This document shows, one piece after another, positions 1 to 8,100 of a DNA stretch of 34,165 nt. The position numbers and the translations under genes were made by a program. Under the pieces are notes generated by a model, which saw only the letters and a program-made list of their open reading frames with translations, did no database searches and was not told the origin of the DNA. The DNA comes from Dehalococcoidia bacterium (GTDB lineage: Bacteria > Chloroflexota > Dehalococcoidia > E44-bin15), in assembly GCA_014859165.1 (NCBI GenBank), contig JACUUT010000004.1, forward strand, positions 1 to 34,165. The letters run 5' to 3'. Within the stretch, counting starts at the first letter, position 1, and the number at the start of each line of letters is the position of its first letter.

Positions 1-50
1 ATAGCGAAGGGTCTCTAGATTCTTCGCTTCGCTCAGAATGACAATTAGTA
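1..50. repeat. Probable dispersed intergenic repeat, cut by the window edge
   Basis: The first 50 bases have the low-complexity TTCGCTTCGCTCAGAATGAC signature that I know as a dispersed intergenic element in many bacterial genomes. It lies downstream of the exchanger gene's stop codon and codes for nothing visible. Only one copy is in the window, so repetition itself cannot be shown here. Confidence 0.35.
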
Positions 51-63
51 TTGGTAAACACTC

Positions 64-1248
64 TCAGTCCCTGAAGGTGGAAAAGGTGGTGCGCATCATC
101 GCCCATAGCCCTCTCCTCCTCTCCCCATCCGCTAAAAGTAGGACCAGCGCCAAAAATAGATAGGCTCCGGCGTAGCCCCAGCGCACCATGGGCATGGTCA
201 AAACAAGCTGGGTAATGAAGAGGAGGAAGAGGATTGCAGCGGAGGGGAGGGAGAAGCGGAGGCGGGCGAGGATGGCGATAGCAAACGCCGACTGGGCGCC
301 GGTGAGCAGCACCTCCTCCACCTGGCGGGCATCGAGGGGCAGGGCTCCGATCCCTCCCAAGGATATGCAGTAGGCAACGGGTAGCGTGCCGATGAGCAAC
401 GTCCACTGGTTCACCTTGGAGGAGATGAGCACCACCATGGCGGCGGTAGGATTCCCTCTCAGGGTCAATATGCTGGCAATAAGTATCTCCGGTGCCTCGG
501 AGGCGAGCGGCGCTACCCACTGCACCAGGATGAACTCATCGATGCCGGCAGTTTTGCCCGTCTGGATCAGCCCTTCAGCGAAGGGCTCGGCGGAGGCGAG
601 GATGATCCCTGCCGGGAGGATGAAGAGAAAGGCGGTGAGCAGCCGGCTCCATCGCCGGGGCAGGGCGGCGATGGTTGCCGATGGACCGACAAGCTCGGGC
701 TCCACCGCCTTCACCCTCGAGCTCGCCCAGATGTATAGGGCAAAGAGGGAGACCAGGACAACGCTGTCTAAAAGTGAGAGTGTACCCTTGATGGGGATGA
801 TGAAGGAATAGATTGTAGCCAGGACCAGGAATGTGAGCTCCACCCTCTGCCCTTTTTCCAGCACCACTGCCCTTTGCCCCCTTTTCATCCAGAAGAGGAA
901 AGCTACTAGCGGCCAGCCGATGCCGATAAGCAGGCGGTTGGCGCCGGTCATATTGGCTGCGGCGTAGCCGGCATACTGGGGGTCGATGCCTGCCATCCAG
1001 GCGAAATAAATGTCGACGGCATATTCGGGGAGGACAGCAATGAGCGCCAGGAGGGCGAGGGCCAGCGCCTGTGAGATCTCCTTCTGCGCCGCCCCCGCCG
1101 CCCAGGTAAGCAGGAAGGCGCCACCCACAATGGCAATGCCGAATACGATGGCGCCAAGGTGGGGGGCAAGCTCGATGCCCCAAAGCCTGAGGACGATGGC
1201 GGGGATGCCAACCAAGGCTGCGGCAGCGATCCAGAGCCAGTTCTTCAA
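64..1248 (-). CDS. Sodium/calcium exchanger (CaCA) family membrane protein
   Basis: This 394-residue protein is almost wholly hydrophobic, with about ten to eleven predicted membrane segments and an N-terminal one starting at residue 4. It has the two alpha-repeats of the CaCA superfamily. The first, near residues 65-110, has a PEYAVD stretch followed by ANMTGANRLLIG. The second, near residues 240-290, has ASEAPEILIASILTLRGN followed by SSKVNQW. The acidic residue in each P-E / A-P-E motif is where family members bind cation. The likely role is exchange of Ca2+ or a similar cation for Na+ or H+ at the inner membrane; the true substrate cannot be read from sequence. The atypical N and K residues in the second repeat's helix suggest a divergent subfamily. 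It appears to be a single-gene unit. Confidence 0.8.
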   Translation of the reverse strand: MKNWLWIAAAALVGIPAIVLRLWGIELAPHLGAIVFGIAIVGGAFLLTWAAGAAQKEISQALALALLALIAVLPEYAVDIYFAWMAGIDPQYAGYAAANMTGANRLLIGIGWPLVAFLFWMKRGQRAVVLEKGQRVELTFLVLATIYSFIIPIKGTLSLLDSVVLVSLFALYIWASSRVKAVEPELVGPSATIAALPRRWSRLLTAFLFILPAGIILASAEPFAEGLIQTGKTAGIDEFILVQWVAPLASEAPEILIASILTLRGNPTAAMVVLISSKVNQWTLLIGTLPVAYCISLGGIGALPLDARQVEEVLLTGAQSAFAIAILARLRFSLPSAAILFLLFITQLVLTMPMVRWGYAGAYLFLALVLLLADGERRRGLWAMMRTTFSTFRD

Positions 1249-1262
1249 ATTTAATCCCGGGG

Positions 1263-1466
1263 CTAGGCTCTTTCTACAGTTATCGGTAAGAGAGTGCTGA
1301 GGTCGAAGTATTTGGAGGCGGAAAGGAACTCGATCCCCACAATCTTTCCCTTTTCATCGAGGTCAAGGGCTATGTCTTCGGTGAGATTCTGGTTAGCCAC
1401 ATGATGCGTGCCCTCGATGAATTTCAGGTAAAGGACATCGAATTTGGCGTCATAAGAGATTCTCAT
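1263..1466 (-). CDS. DUF2283 family small protein
   Basis: This 67-residue protein has the DUF2283 pattern: an N-terminal MRISYDAKFDVLYLKF strand pair, then DLDEKGKIVGIEFLSAS near residues 37-53. I start it at the ATG at 1466 because that codon overlaps the upstream stop as ATGA and has a GGAGGAGAG Shine-Dalgarno just upstream; a further in-frame ATG at 1481 has no advantage. DUF2283 genes often sit next to DUF4258 genes, as here, and the pair has been proposed to behave like a toxin-antitoxin module, with this protein as the antitoxin-like partner. That role is inference. The first residues match the family without any DNA-binding domain. Confidence 0.8.
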   Translation of the reverse strand: MRISYDAKFDVLYLKFIEGTHHVANQNLTEDIALDLDEKGKIVGIEFLSASKYFDLSTLLPITVERA

Positions 1467-1732
1467 TCGCTCTCCTCCCATTTGCCGAAGTAAGTATACA
1501 CCGTAATCACAACAAGGTCATCACCCTGCTCAGCATAGATTACCCTAAGCTTTTTCCGGGGGTAAAACCTCCCCTGCCACCGAGCATTGAAGGGGAATAC
1601 CATCTCTTTAACCGTTCTCTTCCCTGCTGCCTTCAACTCCTTCCCCTTGCTTAATGTCTCCCTAACCTCCTCTTCTGTTGCTCCCCGCTCCTGTATTCGC
1701 TCTCTGGCGTGGTCAATGATTATTACCTTCAC
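1463..1732 (-). CDS. DUF4258 family protein (RelE-like fold candidate)
   Basis: This 89-residue basic protein starts at a GTG with an AAGGAGG site about ten bases upstream. It has the DUF4258 signature: an early HARERIQERG helix (residues 8-17), EEEVRETLSKG, and a C-terminal strand region with RKKLRVIYAE and VVITVYTY. DUF4258 resembles the BrnT/RelE ribonuclease fold, and H8, R12 and the basic RKK are candidate functional residues. Its stop codon overlaps the start of the DUF2283 gene by four bases, so the two are translationally coupled. A toxin role is plausible but not shown by sequence. Confidence 0.75.
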   Translation of the reverse strand: MKVIIIDHARERIQERGATEEEVRETLSKGKELKAAGKRTVKEMVFPFNARWQGRFYPRKKLRVIYAEQGDDLVVITVYTYFGKWEESE

Positions 1733-1831
1733 CTCTAAAAGGCCTCCTTGGCCTAGGGCTTCCCCCTAATAAAATCTGAGACGAGCTTAAACGGTGGCAT
1801 GGCAGACTACTTGAAGCATCTTGGGCTGTCT

Positions 1832-2269
1832 TCAAATCTTGTCAAATAGCGAGCGGAAAGGGTTCAAGTCTAGCTCCTTTGTCTGCAAAAACCGCTGGCA
1901 AAGGTCGCGGAGCAGCATCTCATCGTCTGCCAATAGCTCATACTGCCCAAAGGTTTGCCCTCTTAGGTGCATTCCTATATGGTCAAGGAGACGGAATGCT
2001 GTGCCAAATATACCGAATACCAACGCTACCGAATCCTCTATGCCTTCTAGGTCTGCCAGCCGATCTGGGTCATCATGCACCTCGCTTATGACAAGATTGT
2101 CCAATTGTTCTCGGAGTAATTCTTCATACCAGTTCCCTCTCCCGCTAGCCCAAGACTCCTGCAAATAGGGAGGCAAATGGGCCCTATAAATGCGCTCGGC
2201 AACTGCCTCAATCTCAGCAGCAATAAGTTCCTCTTCTGAATTATTATAGTGATTGTTGCCATCACTCAT
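1832..2269 (-). CDS. Hypothetical acidic protein in a nuclease-gene operon
   Basis: I do not recognise this 145-residue protein. It is strongly acidic and mostly helical, with no signal peptide, membrane segment or metal-binding cysteines. Runs such as EEELIAAEIEAVAERIY near the N-terminus and DDEMLLRDLCQRFLQT near the C-terminus suggest a helical bundle. The start at 2269 is chosen over an ATG at 2284 because it overlaps the upstream PLD-like gene's stop as ATGA and has GGGAGG eight bases upstream. The coupling suggests it works with that protein, perhaps as a partner or inhibitor (inference). Confidence 0.65.
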   Translation of the reverse strand: MSDGNNHYNNSEEELIAAEIEAVAERIYRAHLPPYLQESWASGRGNWYEELLREQLDNLVISEVHDDPDRLADLEGIEDSVALVFGIFGTAFRLLDHIGMHLRGQTFGQYELLADDEMLLRDLCQRFLQTKELDLNPFRSLFDKI

Positions 2270-3129
2270 TGCTTTCCCTCCCATTGATTTGTAGCGGGGT
2301 GTTCGATTAGCCCCAAGTCCCTTAATTGCTGTAGGATTTGCCTGATTTTTGCCTTGATATTCTGATTTTGTGGATAATACCGCTGAAACTCGCGCTCGAA
2401 GTCGTATAAGTCGCTAGTTTTGAAGGTGCCGGTCGGAAGCCTTTCAAAAACAATCTTCTGCCAGCCAAAGAGGTCACCTGCTGTTGGTTTTGGTCTGCGT
2501 AGTGTTCCTATCTTGTCATTAAATCGTTGCATAAGCTCTTTGGTCTCGCTGTCTCTAAGGGCTTCGCTGCTTCTCCTTTTAGCCCTGTGGTGGAGCGCCT
2601 CATATAAGTTGATAAACTCGGCGTCAGGTTCCACACGAGGCTGCTGAAATTTCAGGCTGTTGTAAACTGCATAGATGTCAGATACGATTTCATCGCCTCG
2701 GTTGGCTTGGACAACCGCATTGATTTCCACGTTGTCTTTCAATCCACCTTTTGTCAGGTTTGAGGAGCCTATTACGATTGTTGCTTCATCTTCGGTAGCA
2801 GTTAAATAAAGCTTTGGGTGATAGATTGAAGCGCTCGGCCGCGAGGGGTCGCTATAGCAGAAACATGTAATAGGAAGCCCTGCTTGAGACATCTCGTGTA
2901 ATATCTTTAGCGCTTTAGGCTCTGTGGTGAGCAAATCAAGCCCAACCAGAAACTCTGCCTGCCCGCTTCTCTCCAAGCACTGGCGAAGGTATGGCTCTAT
3001 GAGTGCCAGGCCGGAAGAGCTAACAAATGCGACTGCAAATTTCAACTCCTGAGCATATGGCAGTTTGCTCGCCAAGGTCGCTAGAAGCTTTTGAGTTACA
3101 TTATCCGCAAACGAAACCTGAATACTCAT
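2266..3129 (-). CDS. Phospholipase D-like (HKD-type) domain protein, possible nuclease
   Basis: This 287-residue protein carries one PLD-like domain in its N-terminal half. Residues 104-106 (H-P-K) followed by GSSNLTKGG at 121-129 match the H-x-K ... G-S-S-N core of the family. The Asp normally five residues after the Lys is not present (an Ala is there), so activity is uncertain. Single-domain members work as dimers, and this type is common in restriction and repair nucleases. The C-terminal third is a charged, helical region with a winged-helix look (about residues 215-287). The start at 3129 puts the domain start in register and sits after a G-rich Shine-Dalgarno; an upstream extension would run into the neighbouring gene. 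It overlaps the next gene downstream by four bases. Confidence 0.75.
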   Translation of the reverse strand: MSIQVSFADNVTQKLLATLASKLPYAQELKFAVAFVSSSGLALIEPYLRQCLERSGQAEFLVGLDLLTTEPKALKILHEMSQAGLPITCFCYSDPSRPSASIYHPKLYLTATEDEATIVIGSSNLTKGGLKDNVEINAVVQANRGDEIVSDIYAVYNSLKFQQPRVEPDAEFINLYEALHHRAKRRSSEALRDSETKELMQRFNDKIGTLRRPKPTAGDLFGWQKIVFERLPTGTFKTSDLYDFEREFQRYYPQNQNIKAKIRQILQQLRDLGLIEHPATNQWEGKQ

Positions 3130-3139
3130 TTCCCCCCCC

Positions 3140-3622
3140 TTACTCCCCCGTGTCCACCTCCTCGGCGATGCCGATGCGCTCAACGGTGAGCGGGACATAG
3201 TTCACCCGCCCCGTCTCGATGAGCTCCCGCAGCTTCTTCTCATCCTCGGTGAGGCGGAACTTGCCGGTCTTCACCTCGATGAAGTCCACCCCCTCATCAT
3301 ACTTGATCCCCACAAAGTCGATGGGCTCCCCCAGGTAGAACAGCCGGTCGTACTGCGTCAGCTCGAAGGTGGCCATCAGCTCGTTGAGCTTCCCCGTCCG
3401 CTTGCTCAGGCTCCCCGTTATCGACTGCACCAGGTCGTGGGGCAGTCCCTTTAGCATATCCTGTATCTCTTTTATCGAGGTTTGCGATGCCAGGGCGAAG
3501 AGGAGCTTCTGCTCCATGCTGGCGATTTCTGGAATCCGCCGCGGCCTGAGCGCCAGCACCACAATCACCGTTAGCAGCGCCAGGACAACTATAGCGAAAA
3601 TTACATATATCACGGTCTCCAT
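3140..3622 (-). CDS. Holliday junction resolvase-related endonuclease, membrane anchored
   Basis: This 160-residue protein has one N-terminal membrane helix (residues 4-26) followed by a short helical linker and a PD-(D/E)xK-like domain. D102 in GEPIDFVG, E116 and K118 in DFIEVKTGK, and the following acidic helix fit the Endonuc_Holl family (related to archaeal Holliday junction resolvases), whose members usually also have an N-terminal helix. The probable activity is cleavage of structured DNA, but the family's biological role is not known. It is ten bases upstream of the PLD-like gene and in the same direction. The membrane tether makes a chromosomal resolvase role less obvious. Confidence 0.8.
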   Translation of the reverse strand: METVIYVIFAIVVLALLTVIVVLALRPRRIPEIASMEQKLLFALASQTSIKEIQDMLKGLPHDLVQSITGSLSKRTGKLNELMATFELTQYDRLFYLGEPIDFVGIKYDEGVDFIEVKTGKFRLTEDEKKLRELIETGRVNYVPLTVERIGIAEEVDTGE

Positions 3623-3632
3623 AATACCCTCC

Positions 3633-5102
3633 TTACTCCTCGCCCCAGACCCTGACCTCCCCGTCCCCTAAAGTATAGCACGTGCCGGCGCCCGCTTTTT
3701 TCACCCTTTGTCGAGGTATCCTGTCCAATGCTCGCAGTATGTGCTGGTTAGTGGCCGCTAAGATCCCGAGGTCAACGATTTTTTCGAACAATTTGCCCGT
3801 AAATCCCGGCATCTTATAACACCGGGAATAGAGCCGCACCAAGCAGTCAAAGTGCCTCCTAAAGGCATTCAGTTGCTCCGGGGAGGCGTCCTTTTGCACC
3901 AGGACGGTATCCTCGTAAAAGCTGTCGAAGTATTTATCGGTCAGAAACCCCTCCCTCTTGCATATCTCGTAGGCCTTTGTCCCGGGATAGGGATAGAAGA
4001 TGGAGACATGGAATACCTTCGGTTTCACCCTGGCATTGAGCTTGATGGTGTCCATGATTTGGGGCCTCGTTTCATAAGGGAGGCCGATCATATTGTAGCT
4101 CAGCGTCTTGACCCCTGCCTTATCGCAAAAGGCGAAGGCATCGATGATGCGCTGGGTGCCAACATGGCGGTCGAGGACCTTGCGCCGAATGAGCTCATTG
4201 CCGCTTTCCAGCCCAAAGCGAATCAAGGAACATCCCGCCGACTTCGCCATCTGGGCAACCTCCCGTTCCATCAGGTTGGGATGGCAGTTCATCTCGAAGG
4301 GCAGCTTTATCCTTCTCTGATACTCCCGAGTGAAATCCTCGAACCATTGCTTCGAGAGCGGCAAAAGGTCGTCGTGGAAGACGTTATATTCGACCTGCGG
4401 GAAGTTTCGGACCACCGTCTCCACCTCCTCAAGGAGGTGGTCGACGCTCCTGAACCTGATATACCTGTTGCCGCCATATAACTGCTTCACGGCGTGATTG
4501 CAGCAGTAATTACAATTGTAGGGGCAGCCGCGAGAAGCCATAAAGACGCCCCGCTTCATAAAGCCCAGATCGAAGCTTTCTTCATAAGGGAAAATCTCTC
4601 GGTCTAAAAAGGGGAGCGAGTCCAGGTCCTCAATGAGCGGTCTCAGGGGGTTTCGGTGCACTTTTCCGCCCTTTTTAACCCACAGATTAGGTATATTTGA
4701 GACATCTTTTCCCTCTTCCAGGCCCTGGCAAAGGTCGAAAAGCGCCTCCTCCCCCTCGCCGATGCAGAGGGCATCGATGCCCTCTAGAGCGATCACCTCC
4801 TCGGGGCTCAGGGTGGCATGTATCCCGCCACATATGGTGAGCGCTTCCGAGTAGCTCTTGGTCAGCTTGGCTAGCGGGGCAACATGGGGGAACGCATTTG
4901 TCATTATGGAGAAGGCCACCGCATCAGGGCGATTCTTTTTAAGGAAATCGACATATTCCCCCTTGCCCACCTCGCCCCTTAGGTGGAAGAATTGGCATTC
5001 ATGTCCCCCTCGTCTCAAATAGGCGATGAGCGAGGCGATCCCAACATGGAATGGTCCCATAACCCGATAGCTGGGATCGATGTAAGTAAAAGCGATTCTC
5101 AT
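3633..5102 (-). CDS. B12-binding domain radical SAM protein
   Basis: This 489-residue enzyme has a cobalamin-binding-like Rossmann domain at about residues 1-140 (CGGIHATLSPEE at 91-102, then GEGEEAL) and a radical SAM domain with C193-x3-C197-x2-C200 that would bind the [4Fe-4S] cluster. The layout matches the BchE/Mg-protoporphyrin cyclase-like superfamily of methylating or rearranging enzymes. There is no DxHxxG base-off motif, as is common in this group. The C-terminal region (about 390-489) has no assigned function. It starts eleven bases after the methyltransferase stop behind an AGGAGG site, so the two are one operon and may modify the same lipid, cofactor or natural product. The substrate is unknown. 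Confidence 0.85.
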   Translation of the reverse strand: MRIAFTYIDPSYRVMGPFHVGIASLIAYLRRGGHECQFFHLRGEVGKGEYVDFLKKNRPDAVAFSIMTNAFPHVAPLAKLTKSYSEALTICGGIHATLSPEEVIALEGIDALCIGEGEEALFDLCQGLEEGKDVSNIPNLWVKKGGKVHRNPLRPLIEDLDSLPFLDREIFPYEESFDLGFMKRGVFMASRGCPYNCNYCCNHAVKQLYGGNRYIRFRSVDHLLEEVETVVRNFPQVEYNVFHDDLLPLSKQWFEDFTREYQRRIKLPFEMNCHPNLMEREVAQMAKSAGCSLIRFGLESGNELIRRKVLDRHVGTQRIIDAFAFCDKAGVKTLSYNMIGLPYETRPQIMDTIKLNARVKPKVFHVSIFYPYPGTKAYEICKREGFLTDKYFDSFYEDTVLVQKDASPEQLNAFRRHFDCLVRLYSRCYKMPGFTGKLFEKIVDLGILAATNQHILRALDRIPRQRVKKAGAGTCYTLGDGEVRVWGEE

Positions 5103-5113
5103 TCAAGTCCTCC

Positions 5114-6082
5114 TTAAGTCTTTTGCCCATATACCATAAACTCAAAGGCAAAGCGGTTAAATAGCCAGGGCATCGCCTTCCCCAGGCGTTCCCATAAGCG
5201 TGCGATCGGTGCCGGGGTCCCGGGGGGGGCGTGGGTGAGGGTTGCGATTTGAAACCGGGAAATACCCTCCTTGCCAAGGATGCCAATCACCTCTTGGGCT
5301 GAGATGGCATCTTCATAGGGTGTAGGGTATCCCAATCCAGCGGGTAGAAGCAATCTGTGCAGGTGAGAGAGCATGTATTTACTGGGCTCGGCAATGATGA
5401 TGTGCCCCCTGCGCTTTACTACCCTCGCCATTGCCCCAAGGGGCTCGGCTATGGGGTGAGAATGATGAACAGAGCCCTTGGAGAATACCACATCGAAGGC
5501 TTCAGCTTGGAAGGGAAGACGGCGAGCATCGCCACAGACGCAATTTTGCACCCCTGCCTGTCTCAGGTCCTCCAGTGGCTCGCTCACAATATCAAGACTA
5601 ACAATGAAGGCCCCCTCTTGCTCGAGAGGCAGAGACACCAGGCGATCGTTTCCACACCCCACATAAAGCAGGCGCTTGCCATCGACTCCGCCAACCCTTT
5701 GCTTAAGAAACTGGCACAGCGCTCTCGCCCCCTTTTCCGTATAGGAAAAAAAGATGTCTGCTGCCTTGGAATCCCTATAGATCACCTCTTTGCCCCAATT
5801 GTAGAGCTGGTGCTCCCACATAAAGCGGTCGATCTCTATGTTTTCCGTCTCCGTTTCCTTCCCCTCAACCCTCGAAGCCCGCAGCCTCCCCAAGTAGGTA
5901 TTTTTCTCCCGGAGGGTGGCACCGAGGGGGGCAGGCAACATCTGCGGTATGCCGTTGCGGATGGGATAGCGGGCGGCACAGGAGGAGCAGGCCACCCCGA
6001 TAAAATCGGGGTCGGAAAGGAGCGTCAGATTCCCCGACCCACACTCCGGGCAGGCCAAAAGCTCAAGCAAATCCTTATTCAC
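5114..6082 (-). CDS. SAM-dependent methyltransferase with N-terminal zinc ribbon
   Basis: This 322-residue protein begins with a Trm112-like zinc ribbon: C11-x2-C14 and C32-x2-C35, ending in a YPIRNGIPQML motif. A class I methyltransferase domain follows at about residues 125-260. Motif I is KRLLYVGCGNDRLVSL, an acidic residue ends the next strand (SLDI), and FDVVFSKGSVHH matches motif IV of the type 11 family. The C-terminal 60 residues may form a substrate lid. It precedes the radical SAM gene by eleven bases, so the pair is probably co-expressed. The substrate is not evident; small molecules or lipids are usual for this family. Confidence 0.85.
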   Translation of the reverse strand: MNKDLLELLACPECGSGNLTLLSDPDFIGVACSSCAARYPIRNGIPQMLPAPLGATLREKNTYLGRLRASRVEGKETETENIEIDRFMWEHQLYNWGKEVIYRDSKAADIFFSYTEKGARALCQFLKQRVGGVDGKRLLYVGCGNDRLVSLPLEQEGAFIVSLDIVSEPLEDLRQAGVQNCVCGDARRLPFQAEAFDVVFSKGSVHHSHPIAEPLGAMARVVKRRGHIIIAEPSKYMLSHLHRLLLPAGLGYPTPYEDAISAQEVIGILGKEGISRFQIATLTHAPPGTPAPIARLWERLGKAMPWLFNRFAFEFMVYGQKT

Positions 6083-6104
6083 TATTACCCCCTCATCACC
6101 TTTT

Positions 6105-6683
6105 CTATTGACCAGAACCGAAGTATTGCAAGGCCAGCCTGACCCTCTCCTCGATGGTGAGCTCTGGGGAGTCGGGAAGCGTGGCCACGGCGGAGGTGGC
6201 CTCCGATGTGGTGTAGCCCAGGCTGGTCAGCGCTGCAATCACCTCGGTGTCCCCCTCAGCCGTCGGAGCAGCGAACCATGCGCTCTCCAGCTTCTCCTTG
6301 AGCTCCAGCGTGAGGCGACTTGCCCTCTTTTTGCCCACGCCGGGCACCTGGGAGAGGAGATCGATGTTTCCTGTGGCAATGGCCAGGGCAAGCTGGCTGG
6401 GGTTCATTGCCGAGAGCATCGCCAGGGCAACCTTAGGTCCCACGCCGCTAACGCCGATGAGCATCCGGAAGAGCTCTAGCTCATCGGTGGAGGCAAAGCC
6501 GTAGAGGCTCACGTTGTCCTCCTTGAGGTGGAGGTGGGTATAGAGATGAACCTCCTCACCGATAGCCCCCAGCGAAGCCAGGGTTGAGGATGGCATGTGA
6601 ACCTGAATGCTCACCCCGCCAACCTTGATGATCGCCCCATTGGCGCTTCGGGACTGGAGGGTTCCTTCAATACCAGCGATCAT
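6105..6683 (-). CDS. ruvA: Holliday junction branch migration protein RuvA
   Basis: RuvA binds four-way junctions as a tetramer and recruits the RuvB motor. This copy is 192 residues, normal for the family. The N-terminal OB-fold (MIAGIEGTLQ onward, 1-62), the two helix-hairpin-helix motifs (near 70-85 and the VPGVGKKRASRL stretch near 107-118) and the C-terminal RuvB-binding domain III (about 140-192) are all recognisable. I start it at 6683 because this ATG overlaps the ruvC stop as ATGA and gives the usual N-terminus; an in-frame ATG further upstream lies inside ruvC. No ruvB is in the window. Confidence 0.95.
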   Translation of the reverse strand: MIAGIEGTLQSRSANGAIIKVGGVSIQVHMPSSTLASLGAIGEEVHLYTHLHLKEDNVSLYGFASTDELELFRMLIGVSGVGPKVALAMLSAMNPSQLALAIATGNIDLLSQVPGVGKKRASRLTLELKEKLESAWFAAPTAEGDTEVIAALTSLGYTTSEATSAVATLPDSPELTIEERVRLALQYFGSGQ

Positions 6684-7180
6684 TTTCCTTCCCCTACAGC
6701 CACTATCCTGGCGAGGCGTCTCTCCTGGATGTGGCATATCGCCACCGCCAGGGCATCGGCAGCGTCTGAGGGCTCGGGGGGGGAGGAAAGCCCCAACTGG
6801 ATCCTCACCATCTCCTGAATCTGCCTCTTCCCGCTGTGCCCATAGTTGGTCACTGCTAACTTCACCTGATTTGGGGTGTATTGATAAACTGGGATGCCCT
6901 TTTCCGCCATAGCCACCGTAGCTACCCCTATCGCCTGCCCCATCGTTAAGGCGGAGCGAACATTCTTAGCGACAAAGGGCTCTTCGATGGCCGCCTCCGA
7001 GGGCTGATAGCGGACGATGATGTCGATGAGCCCCAGGTATAAGGTGTGAAGGCGCTCCGCCAGTGGTGCGCTGGGGGGGGTGGTCAAGGCCCCACAATCC
7101 ACCAAGCTAATTTCGCCCTCCTCATCGACCACACCGTAGCCCATGCTTATTGTGCCCGGATCGATGCCTAAGATTCGCAT
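6680..7180 (-). CDS. ruvC: Crossover junction endodeoxyribonuclease RuvC
   Basis: RuvC is the dimeric resolvase that cuts Holliday junctions. This copy is 166 residues. The four catalytic acids are visible at the usual places: D7 in GIDPGT, E66 in AAIEEPF, and D139 and D142 in SDAADAL. The RNase H-like fold and the FVAKNVRSALTMGQA helix match the family. The gene starts three bases after yebC and overlaps ruvA, so it is the middle of a three-gene operon. No LexA box is visible at the operon promoter. Confidence 0.95.
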   Translation of the reverse strand: MRILGIDPGTISMGYGVVDEEGEISLVDCGALTTPPSAPLAERLHTLYLGLIDIIVRYQPSEAAIEEPFVAKNVRSALTMGQAIGVATVAMAEKGIPVYQYTPNQVKLAVTNYGHSGKRQIQEMVRIQLGLSSPPEPSDAADALAVAICHIQERRLARIVAVGEGK

Positions 7181-7183
7181 TTT

Positions 7184-7951
7184 TCATCCTTTCCCTTCCG
7201 CGGAAGGGTGACTGCGATACTTTACCAGGGCCTCATCGGGGAAGTCGGCATTGGTGAACACACGTTGCACCTCATCGAGTTCCTCCAGCTTATCCAGAAG
7301 CCTCAGGGTCTGAAGCGCCGCCTTTTCCTCCAGCATCACTATATTCTTGGGCACCATCAATACCTCGGCGGAGACGATAGTGAGGTTTCTTTCCTCTAAG
7401 GACTTTCTCAGCCTTTCCAGGTCCTCAGGCTTAGTATGGATCTCCAAAGAGCTGTCGAGAATCTTGATGTCTTCAGCGCCCGCGTCGATAACATAGAAGG
7501 CCAACTCCTCAGCGTCCACCGTCTCAACAGTAATTACCCCTTTGGGCTCGAAAATCCAGGTGACACTGCCATTTTCCCCTAAGCTGCCACCGCCTCGTGA
7601 GAACAGGCTACGGACCTCCGCTGCGGTGCGATTGCGATTGTCCGTGAGCGCCTCCAAAAGGATCGCCGCACCCCCGGGGCCGTAGCCTTCATAGGTGACC
7701 TCGGCGAGATTTACCCCTTCAGTTCCCCCAGCGCCTCGCTTGATCGCCCGCTCAATATTTTCCAGGGGCATATTGTTATCACGCGCCTTTTGCACCGCCA
7801 GGCGAAGGCGGAAGTTCGTCTCGAGGCTACTGCCCCCCTTGCGCACCGAATGCATAATCTCTTGGCTTAACTTGGTGAAGAGCTGCCCTCTTCTGGTGTC
7901 CGCCACCCCCTTCTGGCGCTTAATCTGGGCCCATTTGGAATGACCCGACAT
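7184..7951 (-). CDS. yebC: YebC/PmpR family DNA-binding regulatory protein
   Basis: This 255-residue protein matches the YebC family over its whole length. It opens with SGHSKWAQIKRQKG and RRGQLFTKL, has NMPLENIERAIKRGAGG near 60-76, the YEGYGPGGAAILLEALTDN core near 86-104, and GENGSVTWIFEPKG near 125-138. Family members bind DNA as transcription regulators or bind the ribosome and relieve stalling at proline runs; which applies here cannot be told. It leads the ruvC-ruvA operon, an arrangement known from other bacteria, and has a near-consensus promoter 32-60 bases upstream. Confidence 0.95.
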   Translation of the reverse strand: MSGHSKWAQIKRQKGVADTRRGQLFTKLSQEIMHSVRKGGSSLETNFRLRLAVQKARDNNMPLENIERAIKRGAGGTEGVNLAEVTYEGYGPGGAAILLEALTDNRNRTAAEVRSLFSRGGGSLGENGSVTWIFEPKGVITVETVDAEELAFYVIDAGAEDIKILDSSLEIHTKPEDLERLRKSLEERNLTIVSAEVLMVPKNIVMLEEKAALQTLRLLDKLEELDEVQRVFTNADFPDEALVKYRSHPSAEGKG

Positions 7952-7982
7952 TTGTCCTCCTACGATGGGATATTGCCTCTAA

Positions 7983-8011
7983 ATTCTATCACCTTACTTG
8001 CCCCAGGTCAA
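7983..8011 (-). promoter_or_regulatory. Sigma-70-type promoter of yebC-ruvC-ruvA
   Basis: Read on the minus strand, TTGACC (8006-8011) and TAGAAT (7983-7988) are separated by exactly 17 bases. The -10 box lies about 31 bases upstream of the yebC start, with a TAGGAGGAC Shine-Dalgarno between. It matches the bacterial consensus closely, and no LexA box overlaps it. Confidence 0.65.
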
Positions 8012-8037
8012 AAGGGCGACCCTTTGGTGCAAAGGTG

Positions 8038-8066
8038 TTGACCAGGCTTTGAAAGATGGCTATAAT
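8038..8066 (+). promoter_or_regulatory. Sigma-70-type promoter of the desulforedoxin-like mini-genes
   Basis: TTGACC (8038-8043), a 17-base spacer and a perfect TATAAT (8061-8066) lead to a start site about 20 bases before the Shine-Dalgarno GGAGG at 8086-8090. It diverges from the yebC promoter with only about 26 bases between the two -35 boxes. Confidence 0.7.
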
Positions 8067-8100
8067 TATAAATGAATTTGAATTTGGAGGTGGCGCTAAA

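Noticed and set aside
3852-4481. 209-residue plus-strand frame
   Set aside because: It lies antisense to the radical SAM gene, which has a full conserved domain; the frame has no family resemblance.
5357-6142. 261-residue plus-strand frame
   Set aside because: Antisense to the zinc-ribbon methyltransferase; no Shine-Dalgarno or recognised motif.
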